From: RUG11783 sp964599695 | GTDB lineage: Bacteria; Bacillota; Clostridia; Oscillospirales; Ruminococcaceae | Direction: 5' to 3' | Length of the DNA: 14,338 nucleotides | NCBI GenBank assembly: GCA_964599695.1 | Contig: CAZRGP010000044.1 | Span: 1-14,338 of the forward strand | Shown: positions 6,226-13,368 of the stretch, piece by piece | How the letters are laid out: every line of letters starts with the position of its first letter | How positions within the stretch are numbered: the stretch's first letter is position 1 | The notes under the pieces: model-generated | What the model saw: only the letters and a program-made list of their open reading frames with translations | What the model was told of the DNA's origin: nothing | Databases searched by the model: none | Translations under genes and position numbers: made by a program

Positions 6226-8037
6226 TCAGGACTTCTGCGCCTCCTGGTAGGTGTCGAAAAGCGGATACAGATCCGCGTAGGGATCCGCGGCCATTTTCGT
6301 TTCAGAGCCGAATTCCATCACATCCGCGTCTTCCGCTCGGAACATCTCCCACTTCGGGAGGCCATCTCCGTTGGGGTCTCCGGTCCTGGCGAAATTCACC
6401 CAGTACTGCTGCATCTGCTCCGAGAGCGCGTAATCCGCCTCGTCGAATAGACGGTCATACCGGAACAGATTGCCGTAGCAATAGGGCATCTCGCCTGCAT
6501 GGTTGCTTCCCATATATCCGTTATCCTTGCTGAAATGGTACATCCAGACAGGTCTTCCCTGCTGCTCCATATACCGGGACCAGGTGAAGTGGCTGTAGGT
6601 GAACCATCCTGCCGTATAGATCTTGTTGGCAGATCCCTTGGCGTCGGTACCCCTCTCCACGACGTAGTGGTACTTCGGGTCAACAGGCTCTGCGGGATAA
6701 AGCTCCACCGCTTTTCCTGCCTGTTCTCCCAGGATGCTGCTGACCGCTTTTTCATAGTTTTCTGTCGAAACCTGGTTGAAAAGCATGAACAGATCCGCCT
6801 CGTGGGTGTTGAATCCGTTGAGCAACGCCTCCTCATGGTTGTTCCCTTTTTCATACGTGAGATAAGGCTGCTCCGTGATGGCGTAGCCGTCAACCGTCAT
6901 GGCGCTGTTGGTATACCTGGTGTTCACCAGTTTTTCCGCGTCTACCGCCCTCATATCGGCGATGCTCCCGGCTCCAAACTCCGCCCGGATGTTCTTTCCC
7001 ATCTCAAGGGCGGATGCCAGAGTGCGGAAGGTGTGGTACGGCCGAACGGCCGTGATCCCGCTGGATTCCGCAATGGCGCGGCGGAAAAGACCCTCCGCCA
7101 GCGGGGATACACAGATGGCGTTCACGCTGGACGCCCCTGCGGATTCACCGGCGATGGTGATGTTGTCCGGATCCCCTCCGAAAGCCTTGATATTCTCCTT
7201 CACCCACTTCAGCGCCTGGATCTGGTCCAGCAGCCCGTAGTTTCCGGTGGTCCCGTTGGGGGATTCCTCCGCCAGTTCCTCATCGGCGTAGTATCCGAAC
7301 ACGTTGAGCCGATATCCGAAGTTGACCACGATGACTCCCTTCTTCGCCAGGGATTCCCCGTTGTAATCCCCGTAGGACGGCTGTCCTCCGGTAAGGGATC
7401 CTCCGTGAATGAAGAACAGGACCGGCGCGTCTTTGATCTCGCCGGAAGGCTTCCAGATATTCAGGTAAAGAGAGTCTTCGCTCATAGGCTCCAGGAAATT
7501 GTCATTCAGGGAGATGCGGAACTTGTGATAGACCGCGATATCGGTGAGGGAGGCAAAAATAGTGTTTGTCCTCTGCTGCATGGACATAGGCGCAAAGGTG
7601 TCACACGTCCGGATTCCTTCCCAGCTGTCCGGTTCCTGAGGTTCCTTCCAGCGAAGTTCCCCTACAGGAGGTTTCGCGTAAGGGATACCGGCGTAGACTT
7701 CCACCGTGCGGTCTTCATTGAATACACCGGTAAGGTCGCCCTGCTTTACCGTGACGACTTCCGTCTTCTCGGGATTCTTTACCGACACGGCAGGGATCAC
7801 CCGGATCGGAGGCTGCGATATCCGGACAACAACAGCCAGAACGGCGAAAAGGCAGAACCAGCTGAGAACCTTGAGCCACCCGCTCTTTCCGGCGAGCACT
7901 TCATTGTGCACATAAAGAAACAAAATAAAGGCGGCAGTGGAAGCGATCCACCCGGGAATCACGTTTTTCCCAAGCTCCAGGACCGCGGCGTCGATGAGCG
8001 CCACCAAAAAGAATAGTATTCCGAATAGAACTTTCAT
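6226..8037 (-). CDS. Membrane-anchored type-B carboxylesterase
   Basis: A 603-residue alpha/beta hydrolase of the type-B carboxylesterase/lipase family, which hydrolyses ester bonds of unknown substrates. Residues 2-20, about 30-46 and 55-72 are hydrophobic and likely form three membrane helices, with the catalytic domain following from about residue 95. Seen in order: YAGIPYAKPPVGELRW, the signature EDSLYLNIWKP (187-197), the oxyanion HGG (211-213), the nucleophile Ser299 in GESAGA, an acidic residue in NTHEADLF, and His513 in the SNHAGEMPY segment. The triad is therefore complete. ATG 8037 is preferred, with GAGG 11 bases upstream overlapping the helicase stop; TTG at 8040 or 8046 is also possible. 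The gap to the helicase stop is 13 bp, so the two are probably co-transcribed. The three-helix N terminus is unusual for the family. Confidence 0.9.
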   Translation of the reverse strand: MKVLFGILFFLVALIDAAVLELGKNVIPGWIASTAAFILFLYVHNEVLAGKSGWLKVLSWFCLFAVLAVVVRISQPPIRVIPAVSVKNPEKTEVVTVKQGDLTGVFNEDRTVEVYAGIPYAKPPVGELRWKEPQEPDSWEGIRTCDTFAPMSMQQRTNTIFASLTDIAVYHKFRISLNDNFLEPMSEDSLYLNIWKPSGEIKDAPVLFFIHGGSLTGGQPSYGDYNGESLAKKGVIVVNFGYRLNVFGYYADEELAEESPNGTTGNYGLLDQIQALKWVKENIKAFGGDPDNITIAGESAGASSVNAICVSPLAEGLFRRAIAESSGITAVRPYHTFRTLASALEMGKNIRAEFGAGSIADMRAVDAEKLVNTRYTNSAMTVDGYAITEQPYLTYEKGNNHEEALLNGFNTHEADLFMLFNQVSTENYEKAVSSILGEQAGKAVELYPAEPVDPKYHYVVERGTDAKGSANKIYTAGWFTYSHFTWSRYMEQQGRPVWMYHFSKDNGYMGSNHAGEMPYCYGNLFRYDRLFDEADYALSEQMQQYWVNFARTGDPNGDGLPKWEMFRAEDADVMEFGSETKMAADPYADLYPLFDTYQEAQKS

Positions 8038-8050
8038 CAAAATCAAAACC

Positions 8051-9838
8051 TCAAATGCGTTCTTCCCAGTCGTCGTCTATATCCCCGTCCTCATACCAGG
8101 GACGATAGAACTGTCTCTTGTAACATGTTTCACAGATCCCATAGGGGGAACTGATGGGGAGGATGCGGTTGCAAATCCTGCACTTTCTCAGGTACTCCCC
8201 TTTCTCTTTCATCAGCTGGGCGATCTTCCGGCAGATCTTCTCCTTTTCTTCGAGGGAGTGATCCTCCTGATCCAGCCTTCGAAGCAGCTGATGATAGATA
8301 TCGTACGCGCGGTACTGAAGCTCGCATCCCTCCAGGTCGATACATTCGAACCATGGTTCGGGGATGCCGCGGCCGGAAAGAATGGCGTTGGCACAGGATA
8401 CCCAATAGTTGACCAGCGCGTCGTTTTTCGTATCCACCGGACAGGTGATAAGGCTGTATGTCAGTTTCTTGTCCTGTCTGGCTTTGTTTTTGTCCAGCAG
8501 ACTGAGGAGATATTCCGCCTCGTCTACATTCTCCCGTTCAAAGAGAGGATTCCTGGGAAGTTTCCTCCACATCTCCAGCAGATCCTTCAGGTCAAATTCC
8601 GTCTCGAGGGATTCCTCCGGGAATCCGATGAACAAACGGCGGATGGAGAAGCTTGGCTCTGCCAGAGCCTTCTTTACGTATCCGCCCTCCTCCATGGTGA
8701 GGACTTTTCCCTCTTCATAGATACCGAATCTTCCTGCCCTTCCGGCGATCTGCTTGAGTTCGCTGAAAGTGAGCCTTCGCCTTTGCTCTCCGTCGTATTT
8801 CGTGATGGTGGAGAAGATGATCCTGCGGATCGGAAGGGACACTCCCATTCCAATAGCGTCGGTCGCCACGACCACCTTGGTCTCACCGGAAGTGAACTTG
8901 CGCACCTCTTCCCTCCTGGCGTTGGGAGGAAGTGCGCCGTAGATGACGCTCGCCTTCATCCCTGTTCTCTCGATGTCTGCAGCGATGCTCAGGACGTTCT
9001 TGCGGGAAAAAGCGATGATGCAGTCTCCCGTCTCCACTTCATTGAGCCCCTTGAAATGGCCCGCATAAATGAGCGGAGCCAGGCGCTCGTGTTCCACGAT
9101 GACATACTCCTGCTCCAGTTTATCCATGAGACCAACGATCAGTTCCAGCGCTTCCGGAGCGAAACAGACGTGCACCTCCTTTGCCCGGACCATGCAGATC
9201 GCCTTGGTCCAGTTGGATCCCCTGTACGGATCCGCGATAAGCTGCGCCTCATCGATCACAGCCGCGTCATACTCCATATGAAAATCACAAAGTTCAATGG
9301 TGGATGCCACATATCTCGCCCCATCTACATATTCCGCTTCTTCTCCGGTGAGAAGATCACAGGGATATCCGAGCCGGTTTAATTTCTCGTAAGTTTCCAG
9401 AGCAAGGAGCCTGAGAGGACCCAGATAGGTCCCGGAATCCGATTCCATCATCTTCTGAAGGGCATCATAGGTCTTACCGCTGTTGGTCGGTCCAACGTGG
9501 AGGACAAACTTTCTCTTGATCCTCTTCCCCTTTTCGATGTAGTTCTCCAGGGAGAAGGAATCCAGGAAGGCGGTGATCGCCTCCTCCTTCATCTGTCTGC
9601 GGCTTCTTCTGCTCTTGAGCTGTTCCAGTTCCGCCTGAAGCTTTTTTCCCTTCAGGATCCGCTTCACCTCACCGGTCTCCCACAGTTTCATGGGAGCAGC
9701 CGAACTGTAGTAGGGATTTCGCCTCAGTACCGGCTCCGGGAAATATTTCTCAATGAGCCTCGGCGTCAGCCCGTACTGGTTGATCAGGGTCTTCTGTGAA
9801 ATGTATTCTTTTTTCTTTTTCTTCTCTCTCTTCATCAT
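8051..9838 (-). CDS. SUV3-like superfamily 2 RNA helicase with C-terminal zinc finger
   Basis: A 595-residue ATP-dependent helicase resembling mitochondrial SUV3 (SUPV3L1), which unwinds RNA for the degradosome. Walker A is GPTNSGKT (116-123), with the family-typical GPTNSGKTYDALQ. The Walker B motif is DEAQ (196-199), followed by DPYRGSNWTKA as in SUV3. Motif V is ATDAIGMGVSLP and motif VI is QIAGRAGRFG (363-372). The C terminus adds a four-cysteine zinc finger at Cys553, 556, 569 and 572. The N terminus is very basic (KREKKKKK). The start is uncertain: ATG 9838 or 9835 fits the protein, but neither has a ribosome binding site. The upstream ATG 9895 lies inside iscB with AGGAGG touching it, which is too close. 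The IscB element ends just upstream. An RNA role is inferred from the family. Confidence 0.88.
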   Translation of the reverse strand: MMKREKKKKKEYISQKTLINQYGLTPRLIEKYFPEPVLRRNPYYSSAAPMKLWETGEVKRILKGKKLQAELEQLKSRRSRRQMKEEAITAFLDSFSLENYIEKGKRIKRKFVLHVGPTNSGKTYDALQKMMESDSGTYLGPLRLLALETYEKLNRLGYPCDLLTGEEAEYVDGARYVASTIELCDFHMEYDAAVIDEAQLIADPYRGSNWTKAICMVRAKEVHVCFAPEALELIVGLMDKLEQEYVIVEHERLAPLIYAGHFKGLNEVETGDCIIAFSRKNVLSIAADIERTGMKASVIYGALPPNARREEVRKFTSGETKVVVATDAIGMGVSLPIRRIIFSTITKYDGEQRRRLTFSELKQIAGRAGRFGIYEEGKVLTMEEGGYVKKALAEPSFSIRRLFIGFPEESLETEFDLKDLLEMWRKLPRNPLFERENVDEAEYLLSLLDKNKARQDKKLTYSLITCPVDTKNDALVNYWVSCANAILSGRGIPEPWFECIDLEGCELQYRAYDIYHQLLRRLDQEDHSLEEKEKICRKIAQLMKEKGEYLRKCRICNRILPISSPYGICETCYKRQFYRPWYEDGDIDDDWEERI

Positions 9839-9852
9839 ATTTGGCAGGGATA

Positions 9853-9883
9853 CCACGTCTGATTGTGACACGATCAGGCGTGG
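9853..9883. repeat. Right-end palindrome of the IscB element
   Basis: On the plus strand, CCACG-T-CTGAT-T-GT is paired with AC-G-ATCAG-G-CGTGG around a three-base loop. Two T/G wobbles make the stem fully paired at 14 bp; on the minus strand the same positions are C/A mismatches. It contains the iscB stop codon (9876-9874). A subterminal imperfect palindrome at the 3' end of the ORF is what IS200/IS605 transposases recognise as single-stranded DNA. No T run follows, so it is not a terminator. Confidence 0.7.
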
Positions 9884-11238
9884 AGGAACTGCCATCCTCC
9901 TATATGTTTTTGTATTGTTATTTGTTTTAATGAGACACTCTTTTTGTTTTGCAGGAGCACCCTTGTTCCGTTACAATGCACTCCTGTTGCCTTATATGGC
10001 GCGTTTTTCCACAGCAGAATGTCTCCCGGTCTTATCTGATAATGCTGCGTTCTTTCGGACACCCTGCCCTTAGTAACTTTAGCTCCTCTGTATTGCCTCA
10101 GACTTTTATCGCTGCTCCTCGATTCCCTGCGGTTTGTCCGCTCACTTCCTAACTCCGATCCGCTCTTTATCTTTCCATCGCGTATATCCACTATTCTCGC
10201 GTCATAGAATTTGCTCAGGATCCGGTTGTTCCTCCGCACTTTCTGAAATGTCTGCTGCTCTGCTCTGTCCTCCGGTCTGTAGTTACCCATGCAATATGCG
10301 TCATTGCAGTGGCTCTTTTCCATATTCAGCAGTTTTCGCTCTGTTGATGTCTTTGCACCGTATGTTATATGGACGCTGATATCTTCCAGCTGCTTTTTTA
10401 CTCTGTTGTAGATATTCCATCGGACGGTGTTCATAAAAGTCGCGTTCTCAAGACTTGCAAACCGTTTTGGCTCGTATCCCCATAGCGATCCGCCTTTCTT
10501 ATGGTTTGCGGATGTATGGCATTTCTCGCATACTGTGGCAAGCTCATCGATCTGACTGCCGTGCCGACCTTTCCAGAACAGCGCATGATGCACATGCAGT
10601 ATCGCCCCTTCTTCCACTCCTCTTCCGCATATACAGCATTTGTACCCATCTCTTTGAAAGACCGCTTTTCTCAGGGTCTCCTGTCCGTAAAGATCGCCAT
10701 GCTGGTAATCAGATCCCTCCGGGACCGGCTCTCCTTTGCCAAGCGCTTTCAGCAATGCCGGGTCAAATTCTCCCAGTTCCATGTATATATCCGTTATCGG
10801 AGCTGCTGCCGCATATCTGGTGATCTCGTTCACATGCGCATCTGCTTTGTGCTGCAGGCTCGGTGCCAGCCATCCTTCCCGCCGTTTGCGGTTGCTGAAG
10901 CGCACTGCTCTGTACCGAAGCCGGTTCCTCCTGCCTCGCCTGTATCTTCGCTGATCATCATGACGCTGTTTTTCGTCTTTCAGCAGGATTCGTTCTTCAC
11001 TCACATATTCGTGCGCTTCTGACTTCAGTGAGATTCCTATATGCTGATACCCTGTATCTTCACACAACTCCAGAGGCTGGGTATATGTACTGACCTCATA
11101 TACCAATTGTATGGTGAACGGTCTGTGGTTTATGATCTTTGCCTTTCCATCTCTTAATAAATGGCGAACTCTGCCAAATCGCTTTGTCGGCATGAGCCGT
11201 TCACCATCTTTGCTCATCACAAATACGCAGCTTTGCAT
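9874..11238 (-). CDS. iscB: IscB RNA-guided nuclease (RuvC and HNH, PLMP domain)
   Basis: A 454-residue IscB, ancestor-like relative of Cas9 that cuts DNA guided by an omegaRNA. In order: the PLMP-type N domain (VFVMSKDGERLMPTKRF, then the RHLLRDGKAKI helix), RuvC-I DTGYQHIG with Asp61, an arginine-rich bridge helix RRYRRGRRNR at 97-106, RuvC-II IYMELGEFD with Glu154, an HNH domain at about 192-250, and RuvC-III EKSHCNDAY with His310 and Asp313. The HNH carries C201xxC204, HVHH at 215-218, C237xxC240 and the final Asn/His. A C-terminal domain like the IscB TAM-interacting region starts near 392 (GDILLWKNAPYKATG). All catalytic residues are present. ATG 11238 is chosen because AGGA lies 10 bases upstream and the PLMP domain starts at once; the longer frame runs into the omegaRNA. 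Its stop lies within the right-end palindrome. Confidence 0.95.
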   Translation of the reverse strand: MQSCVFVMSKDGERLMPTKRFGRVRHLLRDGKAKIINHRPFTIQLVYEVSTYTQPLELCEDTGYQHIGISLKSEAHEYVSEERILLKDEKQRHDDQRRYRRGRRNRLRYRAVRFSNRKRREGWLAPSLQHKADAHVNEITRYAAAAPITDIYMELGEFDPALLKALGKGEPVPEGSDYQHGDLYGQETLRKAVFQRDGYKCCICGRGVEEGAILHVHHALFWKGRHGSQIDELATVCEKCHTSANHKKGGSLWGYEPKRFASLENATFMNTVRWNIYNRVKKQLEDISVHITYGAKTSTERKLLNMEKSHCNDAYCMGNYRPEDRAEQQTFQKVRRNNRILSKFYDARIVDIRDGKIKSGSELGSERTNRRESRSSDKSLRQYRGAKVTKGRVSERTQHYQIRPGDILLWKNAPYKATGVHCNGTRVLLQNKKSVSLKQITIQKHIGGWQFLHA

Positions 11239-11344
11239 CCGGCAGAATTCCTTTCCTGTTTTTTCATCCGGCCATCCGGATAATTCAGCATGTACGGATC
11301 TCTCCGCCATTGCTGTGGTCCACATCGCCAATGTTATGCAGGTT
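11239..11344 (-). promoter_or_regulatory. Leader between omegaRNA and iscB
   Basis: This stretch contains two further hairpins: 11308-11333 (CATTG/CAATG enclosing TGTGG/CCACA) and 11267-11280 (TCCGG/CCGGA). The iscB ribosome binding site AGGA follows. It may be the 3' part of the omegaRNA or a separate leader that limits iscB translation. No protein-like sequence is seen here. Confidence 0.45.
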
Positions 11345-11620
11345 TTTATGATATGCACACTTCTCCTACCCTCAGAGATGTTTAATGCATATCCTCAGAG
11401 CTTAGAACTTGTGGAGCATCCTAAGGTGAGTTGCTTATGCGTCACTGCATAACGTAGTCTCTGTTTCAAGACTCAGGCTTATCAATCAGGCTCATCCTAC
11501 TGGACAAGCCTCGTCCGATTCTTTGAATCGGGCGGGGTTATTGACCGTACCTCTGAGCGCGCATTCATTCTACTTCCCGAGGCACGCATATACGTTCCTC
11601 AGGATACACGACTTCGTTCA
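11345..11620 (-). ncRNA. omegaRNA (HEARO-type guide RNA) of IscB
   Basis: The non-coding stretch directly upstream of iscB is packed with hairpins, as expected for the IscB guide RNA (described earlier as HEARO). Stems in transcript order (plus coordinates): 11603-11576 (CCTGAGG with CCTCGGG), 11534-11512 (about 10 bp around CCGATTC/GAATCGG), 11510-11489 (GGCT..AGCC and TCC/GGA), 11473-11456 (AGTCT/AGACT), 11452-11435 (TTATGC/GCATAA), 11425-11401 (CTTAG/CTAAG) and 11393-11350 (GATATGCA/TGCATATC). The guide should be the roughly 16 bases just 5' of the scaffold, that is near 11604-11625, taken from flanking DNA. The two ends are estimates: the 3' end could extend closer to iscB, and the sequence-level match to the HEARO model was not computed. 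Confidence 0.75.
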
Positions 11621-11634
11621 ATTCTGTTTAAATA

Positions 11635-11853
11635 TCAGTCTTCTTTCTTTGTATCCACTATGCCCAGTTTTTCCATCCGGACATAGTACTCTAGCAAACG
11701 CAGCACGTAGTCCGGCATGTGCCTTGCTCCGCGTTCCCAGTCGGTGACCGTGCGATACGGAATCTGGAAATACTTGCAGAACTGCATCCGGTTCATTCCG
11801 GTGCTCTTTCTCAGGTTAATAAAAGCTTCTTTTCTGAGTTCTAATTCGTCCAT
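11635..11853 (-). CDS. Small helix-turn-helix DNA-binding protein
   Basis: A 72-residue protein consisting almost entirely of an Xre/Cro-like helix-turn-helix: RKSTGMNRMQFCKYFQIPYR then TVTDWERGARHMPDYVLRLLEYY, where VTDWERG is the typical recognition-helix end. A charged tail follows (KKED). The start ATG 11853 has GGAG eight bases upstream; a longer open frame upstream lacks protein character and crosses the promoter. Partners such as a toxin are not adjacent, unless replaced by the IscB element, which begins within about 30 bases of the stop. Probably a repressor or orphan antitoxin-like regulator; its target is unknown, but promoter palindromes nearby suggest self-control. Confidence 0.85.
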   Translation of the reverse strand: MDELELRKEAFINLRKSTGMNRMQFCKYFQIPYRTVTDWERGARHMPDYVLRLLEYYVRMEKLGIVDTKKED

Positions 11854-11886
11854 CGTTTTCTCTCCTTCTACATAGTTTGCATTTTT

Positions 11887-11932
11887 GCTTTGCGTAATAA
11901 TCTTAACACATCTCTTCCTGTCACGCAATGCA
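11887..11932 (-). promoter_or_regulatory. Promoter and possible operator of the HTH gene
   Basis: On the minus strand, TTGCGT (11928-11923) and TAAGAT (11905-11900) have a 17-bp spacer, ending about 50 bases before the start codon. The -35 box is one half of an inverted repeat, TGCATTGCGT / ACGCAAAGCA (nine of ten positions pair), whose other half lies at about the transcription start, 11886-11895. A repressor bound to both halves would cover the promoter, so autoregulation by the HTH protein is a reasonable guess. Confidence 0.5.
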
Positions 11933-12037
11933 TATTTATGACGCGGAGCGGAATTTTTTTTACCCGATCCCGTCGTAATATTAGCTACGAGGGAAAGCTT
12001 AGCCCCCCTTCCAGAGCGTTGCTGCTTCATTATGCTG
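11933..12037. other. Intergenic DNA, nothing assigned
   Basis: This stretch between the two divergent promoters has a run of eight T near 11953 and a weak hairpin, TCGTA/TACGA with TCCC/GGGA (about 11970-11996), without a T run on the right side for a terminator. I see no coding potential or known RNA. Confidence 0.4.
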
Positions 12038-12056
12038 ATTGTGCATATTGCACAAT
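12038..12056. promoter_or_regulatory. Operator-like palindrome
   Basis: ATTGTGC and GCACAAT form a perfect 7-bp inverted repeat around ATATT (19 bp in all). It lies 33 bp upstream of the -35 box of the hydrolase promoter, in the divergent region shared with the HTH regulator. The size and symmetry fit a dimeric regulator site. The binder is not known; the adjacent HTH protein is one candidate. Confidence 0.5.
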
Positions 12057-12088
12057 ATAATTCGCACAGATTTGTGAAATACTCCGAA

Positions 12089-12124
12089 TTGACTGTGGCC
12101 TTTCCGATTTCATAATGTTATAAT
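12089..12124 (+). promoter_or_regulatory. Promoter of the SGNH hydrolase operon
   Basis: TTGACT (12089-12094) and CATAAT (12111-12116) have a 16-bp spacer. A perfect TATAAT also occurs at 12119-12124 but would have only a poor -35 (TGGCCT). Either choice gives a leader of about 30 to 40 bases. Confidence 0.65.
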
Positions 12125-12158
12125 ACGACGTGTGAGAAATGGGAAAGGAGAAACGTTC

Positions 12159-13334
12159 ATGAGCACTTATACCAAATGGGTAGCCTGCTGGGGAAACGCC
12201 ACATCCATTAAGGACCAGACCGAAGGGATGTACGCGAAGGACCTCACTCTTCGTTACCCCATTGAGCTCTGCTTCTCCGGAAGTCATCTCCGCTTTCATT
12301 TCTCCAATCTTACGGGAACGGAACCTATTTCTTTCACTGCGAACGTGGCCAACACCACATCCGACGGAAGAACGATCCTTCCCTCAACACTTCAGAAGAT
12401 CACAGTTAACGGTTCCGATGTCATACGTCTGGAAGCCGGACAGGCGGAACTGGAGAGCGACGCGATCCTCTTCCCCGGGAAGCGGGGCGATAAGATCGCA
12501 GTGAGCATGTATCTGGAGGGATTTACCCAGCTGAATGCAGCCGTCCTTGTGAAAGGACCTCTCTCCAACGGTTTCTACACCTACGGAAATTACGCGGATC
12601 AGGCAGTGCTCCCCACCGAGCTTACCTGGAAGACCAACTGGTTCTATTTTCTGAATACAGTGGACAGCTTCACTGAGGAGAAGAACCGCGCGCTCGTCTG
12701 TTTCGGAGATTCCATCACCGCTCAGGACTGGCCCGACTACCTCACCCTTCGCTGCAAAGCCGAGGAACACGAGAACGTCTCCATCATCCGACGCGCAGTG
12801 TGCGGGACCCGCATTCTGCGGCAGTATGACTGCGTCCGGTACGCCGCATACGGAATCAAGGGCGAAACAAGGTTCCCCATTGAGATGAACGTTGCCGGCG
12901 CGGACACCGTCCTCATCCAGCACGGGATCAACGACATCATCCACCCGGTAGGTGTGGAGGTCAACGAATTCCGTCCCATGAGCGACCTGCCCACCACAGA
13001 GGAAATGATCCGGGGATACCGGGAATTCTATATCCGCAAGGCAAGAGATCTAGGTCTTTCAGTCTGGGGCGGCACCCTTCTCCCCATATACGGATGGAGG
13101 ACCTACGCTGAATTCAGGGAAGTGTTGAAAAACGATTTCAACAGTTGGTTAAGGACCACTGATGAACTGGACGGCTGCGTCGACTTTGACAAAGCGATCT
13201 GCGATCCCTCTGACAACAGAAAGTTCGCGGAAGGCTGCGACGCAGGAGATCACCTGCACCCGAGCGCTCTCGGATACAGAAGAATGGCGGAATGCGTGCC
13301 GGAGATCCTTCTTCAGCCCGCACAGACCAAATGA
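12159..13334 (+). CDS. SGNH/GDSL-family hydrolase
   Basis: A 391-residue SGNH hydrolase, probably an esterase or carbohydrate deacetylase; the substrate is unknown. Block I is CFGDSITAQDWP with nucleophile Ser185, block II Gly216 in AVCGTRI, block III GIND with Asn258, and block V DHLHP with Asp364 and His367, so the catalytic set is complete. The catalytic domain starts near residue 175. The first 135 to 170 residues look like a beta-rich accessory domain, as in two-domain GDSL carbohydrate esterases. There is no signal peptide or membrane helix, so it should act in the cytosol on imported substrates. The start ATG 12159 has AAAGGAG eight bases upstream. It is followed after 34 bp by the small HPr-like gene and probably forms an operon with it. 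Confidence 0.92.
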   Translation: MSTYTKWVACWGNATSIKDQTEGMYAKDLTLRYPIELCFSGSHLRFHFSNLTGTEPISFTANVANTTSDGRTILPSTLQKITVNGSDVIRLEAGQAELESDAILFPGKRGDKIAVSMYLEGFTQLNAAVLVKGPLSNGFYTYGNYADQAVLPTELTWKTNWFYFLNTVDSFTEEKNRALVCFGDSITAQDWPDYLTLRCKAEEHENVSIIRRAVCGTRILRQYDCVRYAAYGIKGETRFPIEMNVAGADTVLIQHGINDIIHPVGVEVNEFRPMSDLPTTEEMIRGYREFYIRKARDLGLSVWGGTLLPIYGWRTYAEFREVLKNDFNSWLRTTDELDGCVDFDKAICDPSDNRKFAEGCDAGDHLHPSALGYRRMAECVPEILLQPAQTK

Positions 13335-13368
13335 TCTGTCCTATAACAAAATAGAAAGGAAAAATTGA

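Larger units (their letters stand above)
9853..11620 (-). mobile_element. IscB element (IS200/IS605-related, no transposase)
   Basis: The element comprises the right-end palindrome, iscB and the upstream omegaRNA region. IscB genes travel in IS200/IS605-superfamily elements, often without the TnpA (Y1) transposase, and would be moved in trans. No Y1 transposase HUH motif occurs in the window. The right boundary lies a few bases beyond the palindrome, between about 9838 and 9853. The left boundary lies between 11604 and the regulator stop at 11635; 11620 is a working estimate. There are no terminal inverted repeats and no target duplication, as expected for this superfamily. Both ends need comparison with an empty site. 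Confidence 0.75.

Noticed and set aside
6499..9382. Plus-strand open frames of 505 and 481 residues
   Set aside because: They are antisense shadows of the esterase and helicase caused by biased codon use.
9874..11238. RuvC-dead IscB, because GISLKS appeared to replace the GIDxGS motif
   Set aside because: Re-alignment places RuvC-I at EDTGYQHIG, so Asp61 is present; GIS belongs to the next strand.
11239..11358. Forty extra N-terminal residues in the iscB reading frame
   Set aside because: They overlap the omegaRNA/leader region, look unlike IscB, and ATG 11238 has a good ribosome binding site and begins the PLMP domain at once.
11345..11603. CRISPR array or riboswitch
   Set aside because: There are no regularly spaced direct repeats, and the position upstream of iscB explains the structure better as an omegaRNA.
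11854..12030. Upstream extension of the HTH protein to 131 residues
   Set aside because: It crosses the promoter-like sequences and palindrome and has a basic, low-pattern composition; ATG 11853 has its own GGAG.
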